Shown piece by piece: positions 35,257 to 46,943 of a stretch of 64,000 nt of DNA. Source of the DNA: Charina bottae (Eukaryota > Chordata > Lepidosauria > Squamata > Charinaidae). The DNA lies in NCBI GenBank assembly GCA_023362775.1, contig JALMGJ010000004.1:81520798-81584797 (forward strand). Reading direction: 5' to 3'. A model generated the notes under the pieces. The model worked only from the letters and a program-made list of their open reading frames with translations. It had not been told where the DNA came from and did not search any database. The translations under genes were made by a program, and so were the position numbers. Within the stretch, counting starts at the first letter, position 1. Every line of letters starts with the position of its first letter.

Positions 35257-35385
35257 GAGCGATCGAGTAATCTTGAATAGGGCCGTTGGACGGCATTCTG
35301 AGGATGCAATAAGGGCGGAGAAATATTCCCGTTTCGCCGCTCTTACCGCCAGAAGGTAGGCCTTAATAGCGGCTCTAGATTGTGT

Positions 35386-36600
35386 TCAGTCCGATTCTGC
35401 CTTCGTTTTTCTCCAGCGGCGCTCTAGACGTCTCTTTACCCTCTTCAAGACCCTCAACTCCTCCGTAAACCACGGGGTGTGACGGGTCGAATGGGGTTGG
35501 AGAGGTCGCATCAGCGCGGTCCTGTCCAAGGCACCGGCCACCTCCCTATTCCAGGCTGCGGCCAGTTCCTCCGCTGGACTGTGCAGCAGATCGTCTGGTA
35601 TTACCCCCAGCTCCCTCTGAAACCTCATTGGGTCCATAAGTCGCTGGCGGCGGACCAATCGAATAGGTCCTGCCTCTCTGCAGAGTGGGGCGGCATAAGA
35701 GAATCTTAAGGAAATCAGGACGTGATCTGACCATGACAACGGGGATAGTTCTAACTTTCCCCTCAGATCACTTTGCCATTGCTCTGACAAGAAAACCAAA
35801 TCCGGGGTGAGTCCGCTGTCTCGAGTCGGGTCCCGAATAATCTGAGACAGGCCCATGGCTGCCATGGTAGTCATGAACTCCCGGGCTACTTCCGAGGTAC
35901 GCCCCAGGGACGGCAAGTTAAAATCCCCCAGGACCATAAGCCTGGGGAACTCCACCGCCAACCCCGAGACGGCCTCCAGCAGCTCAGGCAGGGAGGTTGC
36001 TTCACAGCAGGGAGGCTGGTACAATAGCAACACTCCCAACTGTTCTCGGGCACCCAACTTGAAAAACAGGGTCTCACATCCGGATGCTTGTGGAGCAAGG
36101 CCCCTGAAAGCCATCAAAGACTCTCTGATGATAACTGCCACCCCTCCTCCCCTGCCCCCGTCTCTCGGCTGGTGCCACACCTGAAATCCGGCTGGGCACA
36201 TTTCTGAGAGGGCTACCCCTCCCTCTGGGCCCAGCCAGGTCTCAGTAATACACACCAGGTCAGCCCCTCTCTCCGTGATTAATTCACTTATGAGAGGGGC
36301 TTTGTTGTTTACTGACCTGGCGTTGAGTAGCAGCAGCCGAAAACCGGAGCCCACGAGGATCTGCTGACCAGAGCCTGGGGTTGAACTCAGAGGACTGGAA
36401 CGCGCCACTGATACTAAACATCGGGGGTGCCTTCCCCGAAGATGGCCTGTCCTCTGGTTCCCGTCATAATATCTCCTGCCTGTCACCACCTTGATTGAAT
36501 TACCCACATTACCATCCCCAGAGTTCCCTGGTCTGGTCGTCTCCTCTCCCGAAACCCTCGAAAACCTGGATCTAAGCGGGGATCTCTTCCATTCATCCAT
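35386..36600 (-). pseudogene. L2 endonuclease domain, 404 codons open
   Basis: A single frame from ATG 36600 carries LLLLNARSVNNKAPLISELI, DLVCITETWLGPEGGVAL, GDFNLPSLGRTSE, the target-recognition region RDPTRDSGLTPDLVFLSE and SWSDHVLISL. It then gives the basic linker RRLERRWRKTKAESD, where a TGA (35386-35388) interrupts. The same frame continues downstream into the RT, so one stop separates the two. This is the best preserved L2 endonuclease in the window. Confidence 0.88.
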
Positions 36601-37139
36601 CTTTCACTCTCAATCTTCCTGGGGAGTTGTAGGCCACCAGCGCAACCAGCAAAAGCTCTCGGCACTGGAAAGCCTCAACCACCCCATTCCATTCACCAAT
36701 CCAATCTCTCACTATGCCCCCTGTGGCCTCTCTCACTAGCCACAAAGGGGCAAACAGTCACTCTTACCTACCCTGACTCTCACTCAGGGTTAGGTACTCT
36801 CTCAATCCCATACAATCCTGGACCCCCTCCCACCACTCTCACTTGTGTGGGGGAACCACACTCACACAAGAGACCCCACAATTTCGTGCTGCCCTGGCAG
36901 TGGGGGTGGTTGTCCTTCAGTAACCAACAAGCTAATGCTATTGGGAAGATCTTCATTAATCCCAATAGTGGAGTCCAGATATAAAATATGTAAAAATATA
37001 CAAGTCCATTCAGTCTCGGGAGCACCTCAGTTCCAGTTCATTAATCTTTGGGAAGCTGCTTCGCACTCCACACACCCCGCAGTCGTCTCGGTGTCGGTGC
37101 CGTTTCTAGCTGGTCTCCACCGGCCACCGTAAACGTCCC

Positions 37140-38042
37140 TTCTCTGGCTGACAGAGACACAAAATGACCCCTAATATAGGCTTTACCTGCATCCCAAATT
37201 GTATTAACGTTTACCTCATCATTCATGTTTATCTCAAAAAATTCTTTTAGGTTTTTTTTGCTGTCTTCTAGATATTGTTTGTTTCTCAATAAAGTTTCAT
37301 TAAGTCTCCATCTATATGCTTTTGATGTAATTTTTAGGTCTAATTGGACAGCATTATGATCTGAGAATGTTTTGGCCAATATTTTCATATCCTTAATTTT
37401 ATTTATTTATTAAATTTTTAGAAAGCCAAATCATATCAATTCTAGAGAATGATTTATGTCTATCTGAAAAAAATGTAAATTCTTTTGCGTTCCCCGTTTT
37501 GTGTCTCCATGCATCCACCAGATCTAGGTTGTTTGCAAGTTCAAAAAATTCATTTGGTAATTTTCCCTGATTTTGCTTAATTGGCTTATCTAATTTTCTA
37601 TCAAGTGTGGGTATTACCACTCCATTATAATCCCCCATCATAAGCCAATTTTTGTTGGGTATATCTGTTAAGGAATTAAATAAAGTTTTATAAAAGATTT
37701 TTTGTTTGTCGTTTGGGACATATAATCCGACTAGAATTACTTTTAAATTTTGAATCTCAATTTCAATAGCAATGAATCTTCCTTTAGTATCTGTTAATAA
37801 AAGTCTGGGTTTTAAGTAAGATTTTATGTAACAAACCACTCCATTTTTTTCCCTCCATTTGCAGATGTAAAATCTAAACCAAATTTTTTATTTATCAGTA
37901 ATTTAACATCTCTAGATCTAATATGGGTTTCCTGGAAACATATAATGTCTAAATTTAATTTATTAACCGTATGAAAAAAAATTCTTTTTGCTGGGGCGTT
38001 CAGCCCGTTGACGTTCCATGATAAACATTTTAAGTTACTCAT
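37140..38042 (-). pseudogene. L1 ORF2 endonuclease domain, frame-broken
   Basis: It starts at ATG 38042. Apurinic/apyrimidinic endonuclease motifs appear in order: LSWNVNGLN, CFQETHIRS (catalytic E), then after a frameshift near 37830 VGLYVPNDKQ, MMGDYNGV, SRIDMIWLS and SDHNAV. The domain nicks target DNA to prime reverse transcription. A stop near 37398 and a frameshift interrupt it. The reading continues to AGKAYIRGHFVSLSA, where the L2 insertion begins at about 37135. Confidence 0.87.
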
Positions 38043-38908
38043 TATTTGAATGACTGCTCAAATCTTTAGAGCCAGAGGCTTGAGAATCTATTCTAAGGTT
38101 TACTTTTGTCCCTTCTTTTTTACCACTACTACCTCTCATTTGTTGATTATCCTTTTCCAGTTTTCTAAGAAAATCCTTTGCTTTTTCTGTTGAATTTAAT
38201 TTATATCTCTGTTCTTTATAGATAACCGAAATCCCTTCCAAAGTTTCCCATCTATATATAATCTTGTTCTTCTTCAAAATTTCAGTTAAAAAAAAAGTCC
38301 TTTCTTTTTTTAGGATTGTGTTTGGAATCTCCTTAAAAATTTTAATATTTTTTTCCTTCAATTTCTATTTTTTTTCCGTAAGCAGTCTGAATTATCATGT
38401 CTCTGAGTTTCTTTCTACTGAACTCCATTACCATGTCTCTAGGAAGGTTGTATTCCCTAGCATACTTCGAATTCACCCTGTATATCCCTTCAATTTCTTC
38501 CTCTAGCTGTTCTGTTTCCCATTCAATTAAATTTGCCAACATTTTTGTTACAGTATTTTTAATTTCTAATTCTTTCCCTTCTATAAGTCCTCTAATTCTT
38601 ATAGATTTTTCCTTTTGTTTAATTTCTAATAGTCTAAGTTTGTCTAATTCTTCTTCATTTTGCTTTTCCATTTTCTGTACTCTTTCTTTTACACCTTTAA
38701 TTTCTGTTTGAAACTTCTGTTCCATGCTATCTAATTTTTTGTCTAAACTATCTTCAAACCCTTTAATTTTTTCTTCTAATAAGGTAGTCACGTTAGAGGT
38801 TATACTTTGAATTGCCTTTGTGGTAAATTCTTCAAAAAGAGATTTCATCCAATCCCCTCTATTCTCCTCTGAGTCAGATTTCCTTCTCTGTAATTTTCTG
38901 GTATTCAT
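38035..38908 (-). pseudogene. L1 ORF1 (coiled coil, RRM, C-terminal domain), frameshifted
   Basis: It starts at ATG 38908, MNTRKLQRRKSDSEENRG. Residues about 30-105 are heptad-like and charged (coiled coil for trimerisation). An RRM-like block follows with SIRIRGLIEGKE and EEEIEGIYRVNSKYA, then the nucleic-acid-binding C-terminal domain (KERTFFLTEILKK, RWETLEGISVIYKEQRYKL). A frame change at about 38345-38360, in an A-run after IEIEGKKY, separates the RRM from the C-terminal domain. The family protein packages L1 RNA. Total length would be about 290 residues, usual for vertebrate L1. Its stop overlaps the ORF2 start by 8 bp (ATGAGTAA, 38035-38042). Confidence 0.85.
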
Positions 38909-39641
38909 CTTTTTAGAATTTAATTTTAATCTTATATCAGTATATCTTACACTACTAGTACCTAAACGTTATCAACTTGTCAATTACAACTAAAGAGTAT
39001 AAACTTAATGTAGCTTAAATAGAATAATAAGATAAGTACTAATATAAGTGTATATATAATATCAGCCACGAAATGTACAATTACAACAAAGAGAAAGGAA
39101 AAGCCTTACAGAGCAAAAATGGCATCTTAAATAATTAAATATAAATCTTATCTTTCTAAGTCCAGTTTAGTATCAGAGTCTACTTCAATTTTAGGTTTTC
39201 TTTAGATGGTAAAGTAAATAAACTTTCTTCTCTTTAAGTTAATCTTAAATCCCAAATTCAGTGCAGGAAAGAACGGCAGCTTAGCCTAATCAATTTAGGC
39301 ATCTAACGAGGTAAGCATATACCCGGCTTCCCGGCTGCTTTCGCTACTTTCACTCGAGCTGTGAAACAGGCGAAGAAAGCGAAAGTGACAGTTACTTGTC
39401 TCGTCGTCACCGTCCAGAAGCCGCTGGTTTCTTCTTTGCAGGTCTGCTCTTCTTCTAGTATTCCTGCTGCGATCTGCTTAACACGAAAGCTCCGCAAGAC
39501 CGATTAACTTTTCCCCGTTTAGAAGTTAAAGATTGAAGTTAGACGAGCTGTGAACTCGCACGTCCGCTCACCATTTTCCTGCACCGGAAGCCCAGCCCCA
39601 AAGGGAATAATCTTTAGTTATTCCAGCCATAATCCTTTGTA

Positions 39642-40480
39642 CACATAGTCTTCAATTTACGATGGCAATTAGGACCAGAATTTCCATTGCTAAGTAATAC
39701 GGTCGTAAAGTGCGACTGCATTGCTTAGCAATGGCAATCCCTGCAGTCCTTGTTGCCGTACTTAACCAATTCCCATGGTAATTAGGCGAGGTAACTTCCT
39801 GCCAGCTTCCCACAACTAAGTCAGTCGGGAAGCCGGCAGAAAGTTGCAAGTCCCAGGCAGGCAGGCAGGCAGGCAGGCAGGCAAGTGGCTGCTGCCAGGT
39901 GGGGGAGGGTGTGCAGGGGTGTATGAAGGTGTGAGGGAGGAGGTGTGAGGATGCAAGAGGGTATGCAAGGGTGTGAGGGAATGAACAAGGGTGTGAGGGA
40001 GGTGCACAAGGGTGCACGGGGGTGTGTGAGGGTATGGGGGAGGTGGGAGGCTCAGGGAGGGTACATGGGAGTGCAAGGGAGGGCAGCAAGGCTCGGGGAC
40101 AGTGCGTGATGGTACACTGGGGTGCACAAGGGTGCAGGGGAGATGTGGCAAGGCTCAGGGAGGGTGCACGAGGGTGCATGAGTGGCCAGGGCAATGTGAG
40201 CACAGAGGGGCTGGGGGAAGGTGCATAGGTGGGGGAGACACCCCAGCAACTTGCAACCTTCCCTGCCAGCTTCTCCATTGGCTTTCTGGGAAAGCCAGCA
40301 GGGAAGGTCGCAAATGGTGATCATGTGATCGCTGGGTGCTGCAACTGGTTACAAGCATGAGCTGGTTGCCAACCACCCAGATCATGATCACCTGAGGGCT
40401 GGTCATAACCACCATTCATTCAGCGCCATCATAACTTTGAACGGTCACTGAATGAATGGTCATAAGTCTAGGACTACCTG
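39642..40480. mobile_element. Terminal-inverted-repeat DNA element with internal VNTR
   Basis: Left end CACATAGTCTTCAATTTACG and right end (complement) CAGGTAGTCCTAGACTTATG form about 20-bp imperfect inverted repeats flanked by TA (39640-39641 and 40481-40482), as for Tc1/mariner-type insertions. The right end shares the family terminus seen at 2474. The interior has a (GGCA)n run (39856-39884) and a 330-bp G-rich minisatellite (about 39898-40230). No transposase is visible, so it is non-autonomous. The superfamily is inferred from the TA flank only. Confidence 0.65.
39898..40230. repeat. G-rich minisatellite (GGTGTGCAAGGGTGTGAGGG-like units)
   Basis: Degenerate tandem units of about 20 bp, strongly G on the plus strand, lie inside the inverted-repeat element. 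The spurious open frames on both strands come from this repeat. Confidence 0.8.
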
Positions 40481-40504
40481 TACATACATAACAGCATCAG
40501 AATA

Positions 40505-42377
40505 AAGTTAAAAAGTAGGAGCCCAGGTGATCACTCCTCTACTTCTACACCTGAAGGACACAATCCGGTGGACGGGGATGTGTATCCAGCATTTTGCATC
40601 TCATCAGCTTGTGCACCAAATTGTGCACTATGATTGGTTGTGTGACCATGCATCATTTCATGCTCTGAATCCCAATGCTTCTCTTAGCCTGACGAAATGG
40701 TCCCTGGGTAGTGGCTTAGTGCATCTGCCATCATATCCTCACTTGGGCAGTATATCAATTTTACTTGCCTCTTTTCCTGCATGTCCTTCTCATAGTGTAG
40801 TTTAACCTCTGTGTGTTTCATATTAGAATCGGGCTGCTTTGTGTCTGTAGCTATGATATATTCATATTGTCCTCAAATAATATACTTGGGATTGGTTCCT
40901 TTCATTCTGAAATCTAACAGGAATTCATTCAGCCTTACAAAACCCTTTTCAGATCGCTATGCAGAAACGCTGCCTTCAAATTGAAGTGCTCTGCATGAAA
41001 TTCTCTAAAAGCTGCTATGCTTAATAGAATTCTGGTGCTGCAGGTTTAAATACTGGCGCAAAAATTTGGTTATAATCCTCACCATGTTTTTTCCTATGTC
41101 GCTCTTTGCTACTAACCTAGCCTTATGGTGCTGCACATTTTCATTAGCATTATGCTTCCTTTTAAAATCTGACTTTCAACCTTTTTGTTTTTTGTTTTTG
41201 TTTTGCCCTTCGGTAGCTCTGCTAGAATTCATGTTTTACTTTTCTGCAAGGATTTGATTTCTTCTCAGTGCAGCTTCTCTCCCTTTCTGTGCCTCGGCTG
41301 CTTGACAGTCCCTGTATTTCTTTTCCTGAATTGGGATCAGGCATATCTCTTGCTTTATCTGTGCAGCACATTCTCTTAGGTGGATTTCCTTTATTTGATC
41401 TTGGAGATTTTAATTCTAATTTTGGATCTATGTCAGCAGCCCCTTCTGAATCTATTGCAGATTCCTCAGACCGTTTTAAGTAAGCCCTTTTGACTGCAAT
41501 GTCATTTATTATTAGTATTATTATTGTTATTGTTATTGGCTTCCATTGGGTAGATCTAGGTGCTACTGGCAAAACTAACTTGCTTTGTATTGGTATGTAA
41601 TTATTGCAGCTTATCTGGGATTATCCTTTTTTATACATTAAAATGAACACCACTGTATGTGTTTCCTTTTCCAGCTTTTAAATCCAAAACCTTATAGCTT
41701 TTAGTTCCTATTGGCTAGCCATTATTCCTAATTGTGTTCTGCAATTTAATTTATCCTTTTTTAAAAAAACATATACATGCATAAGCTTTGCATCCAAATA
41801 CATTTAGATGTAAAAAAAATTACTCCTGTTCCATAACTCATATAGAATTTTATCTGCATCTTTTGTTGGCACACAGTTTTGGTGATACATACAGTAGCTA
41901 TGTTAAATGCTTCCCCCAGAAATCCTCTGTAACTTCCATCAAGCAGAAGACACCTTACCATGCTTAGCAGGCTTTGATTATTTCTTTCTGCACCACTTTT
42001 TGTTTAGGGTTATAACAATCGTTTTGGGTTTGTTTGTTTCAATTTATATGCCTGTATTGTTCAAATATTTTTCAGGTTCCCGGTTGCAATATTCTCCCAC
42101 ACTATTGGACTATAATCTCTTTATTTTTCTGTTGAACTCGTTTTTTACATTGGCAAAGTACCATTTGAATTTCTCAAGTACTTCACTCTTACTGGTTACG
42201 ATATATAGTAGATGCAAGTATGCGTTGAGTGACAGTCAAAATGGTTTTTCCCACCCTTTGTTTTTATTGGCACAGAACCACAAATGCCTGAAAAAAATAA
42301 GTTCCAATGGTTGGCTGGCTTGTTTGAATTTCAATCCTGTGAAAACCCTTCCTTCCTTCCTTCCTTCCTTCCTTCCT

Positions 42378-42442
<65 letters not shown>

Positions 42443-42880
42443 CCCTCCCCTCCCCTCCCCTCCCCCCCCCTCCCCTCCCCTCCCCTCCCCTCCCCTCCTT
42501 TGGTTTTACACAACAATCACATTTTGACCCCTTCATTTCCTGCAAGGACAAACTTTCAATACAATTGTGAAGTTTGCATCCTGTACTTTCCTAATGGCAG
42601 ACTCATCTCTCTGATTCTATGCTATTTTACAGGATTATTATACATACACCCTCCTATTTTCTTTTACTTAGGTTGCATACTCTCTAGCAAAACCAATTTG
42701 GTAGATGTGGATGATGTATCCAATACTTTCCTTATCTTCCTTGTAATGGGCTTTTTCTTATAGTCATATGATGTTATGTCATCATGCTGCACATTTTCTT
42801 TCTCATATCGTGACCTGTTGAATGCAAAGAGCACAATATATGGAAATCACTTCACATAATAGCTGAGACTATAATGGCAG
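40505..42880 (-). pseudogene. Decayed Ty1/copia pol (integrase, RT, RNase H)
   Basis: Minus-strand reading across frames gives copia motifs in order. A Cys pair KCDCCVKPK (about 42505) resembles the integrase zinc finger. The integrase core gives FKWYFANVKNEFNRKIKRL and SVGEYC (about 42110-42190), GFLGEAFNIAT (about 41920) and SKCIWMQSLCMY. The linker has SNKGNPPKRMCC. The RT gives HKARLVAKS, NQIFAPVFKP, AAFREFHAEH and LKAAFLHSDL (about 40960-41140). RNase H gives KHTEVKLHYEKDMQEKR and LIYCPSEDMMADALS (about 40700-40800). The RT catalytic part appears deleted. No LTRs were found. Many stops show it is old. Confidence 0.72.
42346..42500. repeat. (CCTT)n-(CCTG)n-(CCCCT)n microsatellite inside copia remnant
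   Basis: About 155 bp of pure pyrimidine-rich repeat in three successive blocks interrupts the decayed integrase region. The complementary strand is G-rich (GGGGA repeats). Confidence 0.95.
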
Positions 42881-45410
42881 GTGCCCCTATTGGTTCAATG
42901 TTATGTGAGAACCAAGACACTGATAAATTCATGTCATTGGAAAAGAGGGAAAGACATGGATTAGTAGAACAACTTCTACTAATCAATATATTTCAATTAA
43001 TCTTCTTTAATTACAAACAAGAATAAATTAAAAGGGACAAAACCAAGCCTGTAACATTCTTTGTATTCTTTTTTTAAAAAAGATTTTTAACACCCAGTCT
43101 GAAGTGTATATTCAAGATAGAACATTTAAATCCAGATAAAGTTCTGAAAAAGAAAAAAAAGTGGTAATTCTGTAATAATTAATTGATATACAGGAATTAT
43201 GGTGTGCTGTATTCAAATAATTCCCAGAATTGCTGTTTGTTTTTTGCTTTTGTTTTTAGCATGCAATAAACATAAATTCATAAACAATCAATACATTTAT
43301 AACTGAAGTGACAACACTGTTGAAATAAGTTGAAGCATTATTTTTTATGATTACATACATTTCTTATTGTCTTTTTGTGTAAAAAGCTGTGCAAATATGC
43401 TTCATTACAAATTCATTATATTTTGAAGACAAAGTCAATTATTTTATTGTACTCTGTCACAGAGTTACTTATCATCTCCCAATGTCCTTGCTTCAGGGAC
43501 ATCAACATGTTTCTATGGATTCTATGGTGGCTGAGCTATCTTTAAATTGTTCTTCATAAGAAAGATAAAGAAAAAAAAATAGGATGCAATGTTCCTGTTG
43601 ACAGAGCTAGCATTAAAATGCTGCAAGAATACCAAAGGAGATTCATTGTATACAAGGCATCAGTTCTGGATGATATGAAACAGGAAATCTTAAGGGGATT
43701 AATTAATGAACTTTCTCCATCAACTGACAATTATGTTTTAAGAAGACATCAAGAATCATTAAAGTAACCATATGAAAAAAAAATGTATCTGAGACAATGA
43801 TATGTTTGGCCATAGCTAATGGCCAGTGGATCTATCGAAATGCAACCCAGCATTTCAAGATAAATGTAATTAAGTAAGAGAAAGCAAAATGATTATGCAT
43901 TGTACAAAATTGCCATTTTCTTAAATAATGTGTTTCTTAGAGTTCTCACTATAAGCTTTCCACATCTAAGATCAGGAAGAAATAGACATAAATTTCTACA
44001 ATGGACAGCCTCTGATAAATTATTAGCATATTTTAAAATGGCACGAATAACATACAAGCTTAAAAAAAATATGTGGGTGGGCTTGAGAAAATCTCAGGTT
44101 AATTTTGAAAAATACAAGAATAGCGAATTGTAATCACTGTCAACACTTTATGTATTAATCTTTGGCTATACACACACACACACACACACACACATACATA
44201 TCTCCAAAAGAAGTGTTTGAATATTGCTGGAAATAAAATGGGTTTATATAAACCAGAACTAAAAAGATTTTAACTTTAAAAGACTCACATATCTTATTAT
44301 TGAATTTATATCTCATTAGAAATTAGTTTTGCCTATAAACATACATGTTTTTAATTTATTTGGGGACTACATGCACATCATTGGATAATTTTATTTTAAG
44401 ATAATTTTGTATTAGAGATGTAGACATGATCCTGAACACATGGATTCAGGAGTGAAATGTGAGATTAAGCACGGAATGCTGAATACTTGACACAATAGCC
44501 ATTTTCTTGAGTCCTTCAAAAGTCCCTCAGCAACTGCTTCCTAGTAGGACTGGGAAATCTGTTGACACAGAACTGTTCTTTTCAGTACTCTTTCCATAAG
44601 TTGTTCTAAAATATTATTTGTTTGTTTGTTTGTTTTATTTTGGTCATAGGCCAGGATAAAACTAATAACATAATAGTCTCTCTAAAATAGTAATAAAATA
44701 AAAAATCCTATTGATAGAATAAAATAAGGTATAAATAAAATTAACATAAAATTACAAAGGAGAAGAATTAAAACCTAAGATAGACCTATAAAATTGTAAT
44801 CAATTTTATATCAATAATCTAAATGTTATAGATAACTAAGATAGATAATTATAAAAGGACATAAGTAATACTAGGATTTGTAAAACATTACGAGAATGTA
44901 AAGCTATGCTAATTTATATTAAGTCTAATAATTCCCGGAGCCCTGCTAGTGTTTGTTGGAGTTATGACAATTATGATCCAGCCAACTATAACAAAGAAAT
45001 AGCAAAATAAAACAAAGAATAAAATATAATGTAATATATACATTGGTAAAGAGGTAATCATATATTTTAAAATAATTAAGATAGACACATTACCTAACCA
45101 ACATCTTATACAACAGTATAACGGAAGTCTAAAATATGTTTAATACTGATGGAGCTTAGAAAATTCCAGACTGATTCTTTCCTGTAAATGTATCTATCCA
45201 GATAACAAGAACGTTACAGGATTTTCAGATAACTGTTTATTTGTACAACTAGTGTGAAATGGTGCTTTTTTAAAGGAGCTAATTTATAGGCCTTACAACA
45301 ATAATAAACCCATATAACAAGAATAAGAAATTCTCATCTCATTTTGAAAACAGCCCCAAATCCATGTTTATTCACAGTTTATTTTCCATCTCTTTTCTTC
45401 TTCTCCAGGC
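42881..45410. other. AT-rich, unassigned; (AC)n
   Basis: An (AC)n lies at about 44171-44192. AT-rich text at 44630-45000 looks like an old transposon remnant (starts GTTTATTTTGGTCATAGGCC after TTTG repeats), but I cannot name it. No gene recognised. Confidence 0.4.
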
Positions 45411-45419
45411 TTTTAAATT

Positions 45420-45607
45420 ATCTACCTACCTACCTACCTACCTACCTACCTACCTACTATCTATCCATTATCTTCTTCATTTCTCCCTGGCTTGGTTTTA
45501 TGTTCAGAAGGAATAGATCAAATACTCATAAGAGTATCAAGAACAGACTCCTGGTTAGTTAGTTAGTTAGTTAGTTAGTTATCTATCTATCTATCTATCT
45601 ATCTATC

Positions 45608-45658
<51 letters not shown>

Positions 45659-45744
45659 AATCAAATTTCTCGGCTGCCCATCTCATACATAACGACTCTG
45701 GGCGGCTTACAGAGAATAAAATAACAATAATTAAAACACTACAA

Positions 45745-45816
<72 letters not shown>
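45420..45816. repeat. Microsatellite cluster (CTAC)n, (GTTA)n, (CTAT)n, (CT)n, (TA)n
   Basis: (CTAC)n at 45421-45455, (GTTA)n at about 45553-45580 and (CTAT)n at about 45582-45658. A short L2 3' end at 45661-45750 is followed by (CT)n at 45753-45780 and (TA)n at 45781-45816. Confidence 0.95.
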
Positions 45817-45818
<2 letters not shown>

Positions 45819-46140
45819 TAAAGGTTCCCCCCGCAGATTTGTGCAGTCATGTCGGACTCTAGGGGCCGGTACTCATCTCTGTTTGTTAGCCAAAGAGCCA
45901 GCGTTGTCCGAAGACGCTTCCACGGTCATGTGGCCGGCATGACACACATGGAACACTGTTACCATCCCACTGAAGTGGTACCTATTAATCTACTTGCATT
46001 TGCATGCTTTCAAATTGCTAGGTTGGCAAGACCTGGGGCTAGTGCGGTAGCTCACTCCATCACACGGGGCTAGGGATTCGAACCTCCAAACTTGCACTCT
46101 TCTGATCGACAAACCTGGCGTATTACCCACTGAGCTACCA

Positions 46141-46186
<46 letters not shown>

Positions 46187-46425
46187 TACATACATACATA
46201 CATACATACACAAATATTAGTCTAAAAATACAATGATATAAAATATAAACATTCAAGATGGGTATCCAGTATTATTCTTGGCATGGTTATGGAGCCAGTC
46301 AACTCCATGAATGGCTATCCCCCCTCCCCTTCCAAGCAAGGTGTCATAACCATGTCTTCACCCCCTTCTGGAAGGCTGGGAGAGTGGGGGCCTGTCTTAC
46401 CTACAGGGGTATGTTGTTCCAAAGT
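45661..46425 (-). mobile_element. L2 LINE 3' end, split by microsatellite and SINE
   Basis: The left part has the L2 3' terminus (CTCGGCTGCCCATCTC...ACTCTGGGCGGCTTACA). The right part (about 46205-46425) reads, on minus, LWNNIPL and a LPAFQKGVKTWL-like tail of ORF2. The intervening SINE and (TA)n were inserted or expanded later. Confidence 0.72.
45817..46143 (-). mobile_element. Sauria-type SINE inside (TA)n
   Basis: Tail at left (GGTAAAGGTTCCCC), conserved body, and tRNA-like head at right with a perfect B box (GGTTCGAATCC, complement of 46074-46084). It is flanked both sides by TA repeats (45781-45816 and 46144-46173), so a TSD cannot be delimited. Confidence 0.88.
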
Positions 46426-46943
46426 TATAACTTTGGTTAGCATAGACAACTGGTAAATGGTTGAATATTTTGTTCAATACTAGTATTCTGTCACTAGGAA
46501 AGAAAGAAAAAATTCCCAGAAAAGGCTTGCAAAAAATTAAGACTTTCTGAAGAGGGAAAATATTCTTCAGAGTGCTGCTGAGCCAGTGACTTAGAAGACA
46601 TGACACGTCCCTTTCTCTTTTTTTCACTTTTTCACATATTCTCTTTTATTAAAGAGAATATCTTTATTCTCTTTTTCCTCTTTTCTTAAATATTACCAAA
46701 ATAAAATAAAACATTGATATTTGGCATTATAATAAAGTTATGGTCCTGTAATGTGTAAAGTAAGCTCCTCATTGAAATAAGAATAGCTTCATGGCTGTAG
46801 TAAGTAATAGCAATTGATAAGTGAATTCTCTGCAGATTTGCCTTTTGGTCTACATAAGCTCTTACATCCTGATCCATTTATGTTTAAAATTAATATTATG
46901 CTCATAAAGTGTAGCATTTAAAACTAAAGTGTTCCTTAAATAG

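Larger units (their letters stand above)
33303..37135 (-). mobile_element. L2 LINE, nearly full length, inserted in L1 ORF2
   Basis: A 3.8-kb minus-strand L2. Its 3' end is at the left (TTTATTTATTTAATTTATT, then CCGCCCATCTCCCCCAG...CTCTGGGCGG on plus). The GC-rich 5' leader is at 36600-37135. The left and right L1 flanks read as one ORF2 when it is removed. It preserves longer frames than any other L2 here and is probably the youngest. Confidence 0.9.
29566..39596 (-). mobile_element. Full-length L1 LINE with 19-bp TSD, carrying nested L2 and PLE
   Basis: The perfect direct repeat CCCAAAGGGAATAATCTTT lies at 29547-29565 and 39597-39615. Between the repeats, on the minus strand, are a GC-richer 5' UTR (39596-38909), ORF1, ORF2 and a 3' UTR ending in a short A-tail (T-run at 29566 on plus). 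The L2 at about 33303-37135 and the PLE at 31110-31493 landed inside later. Removing them leaves about 5.8 kb, a normal full-length L1. Full length with an exact TSD indicates a relatively recent insertion, yet ORF1 and ORF2 both carry frame breaks. Confidence 0.92.

Noticed and set aside
39652..40415. Long histidine/proline-rich frames on the minus strand
   Set aside because: Produced by the G-rich minisatellite in the DNA element.
41907..42527. 206-codon plus-strand open frame
   Set aside because: It is the antisense shadow of the decayed copia integrase plus a CCTT/CCTG microsatellite; the minus strand carries the recognisable motifs.
45553..45660. Regular 4-bp repeats as a possible CRISPR-like array
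   Set aside because: Pure tetranucleotide microsatellites without spacers, in a vertebrate genome.
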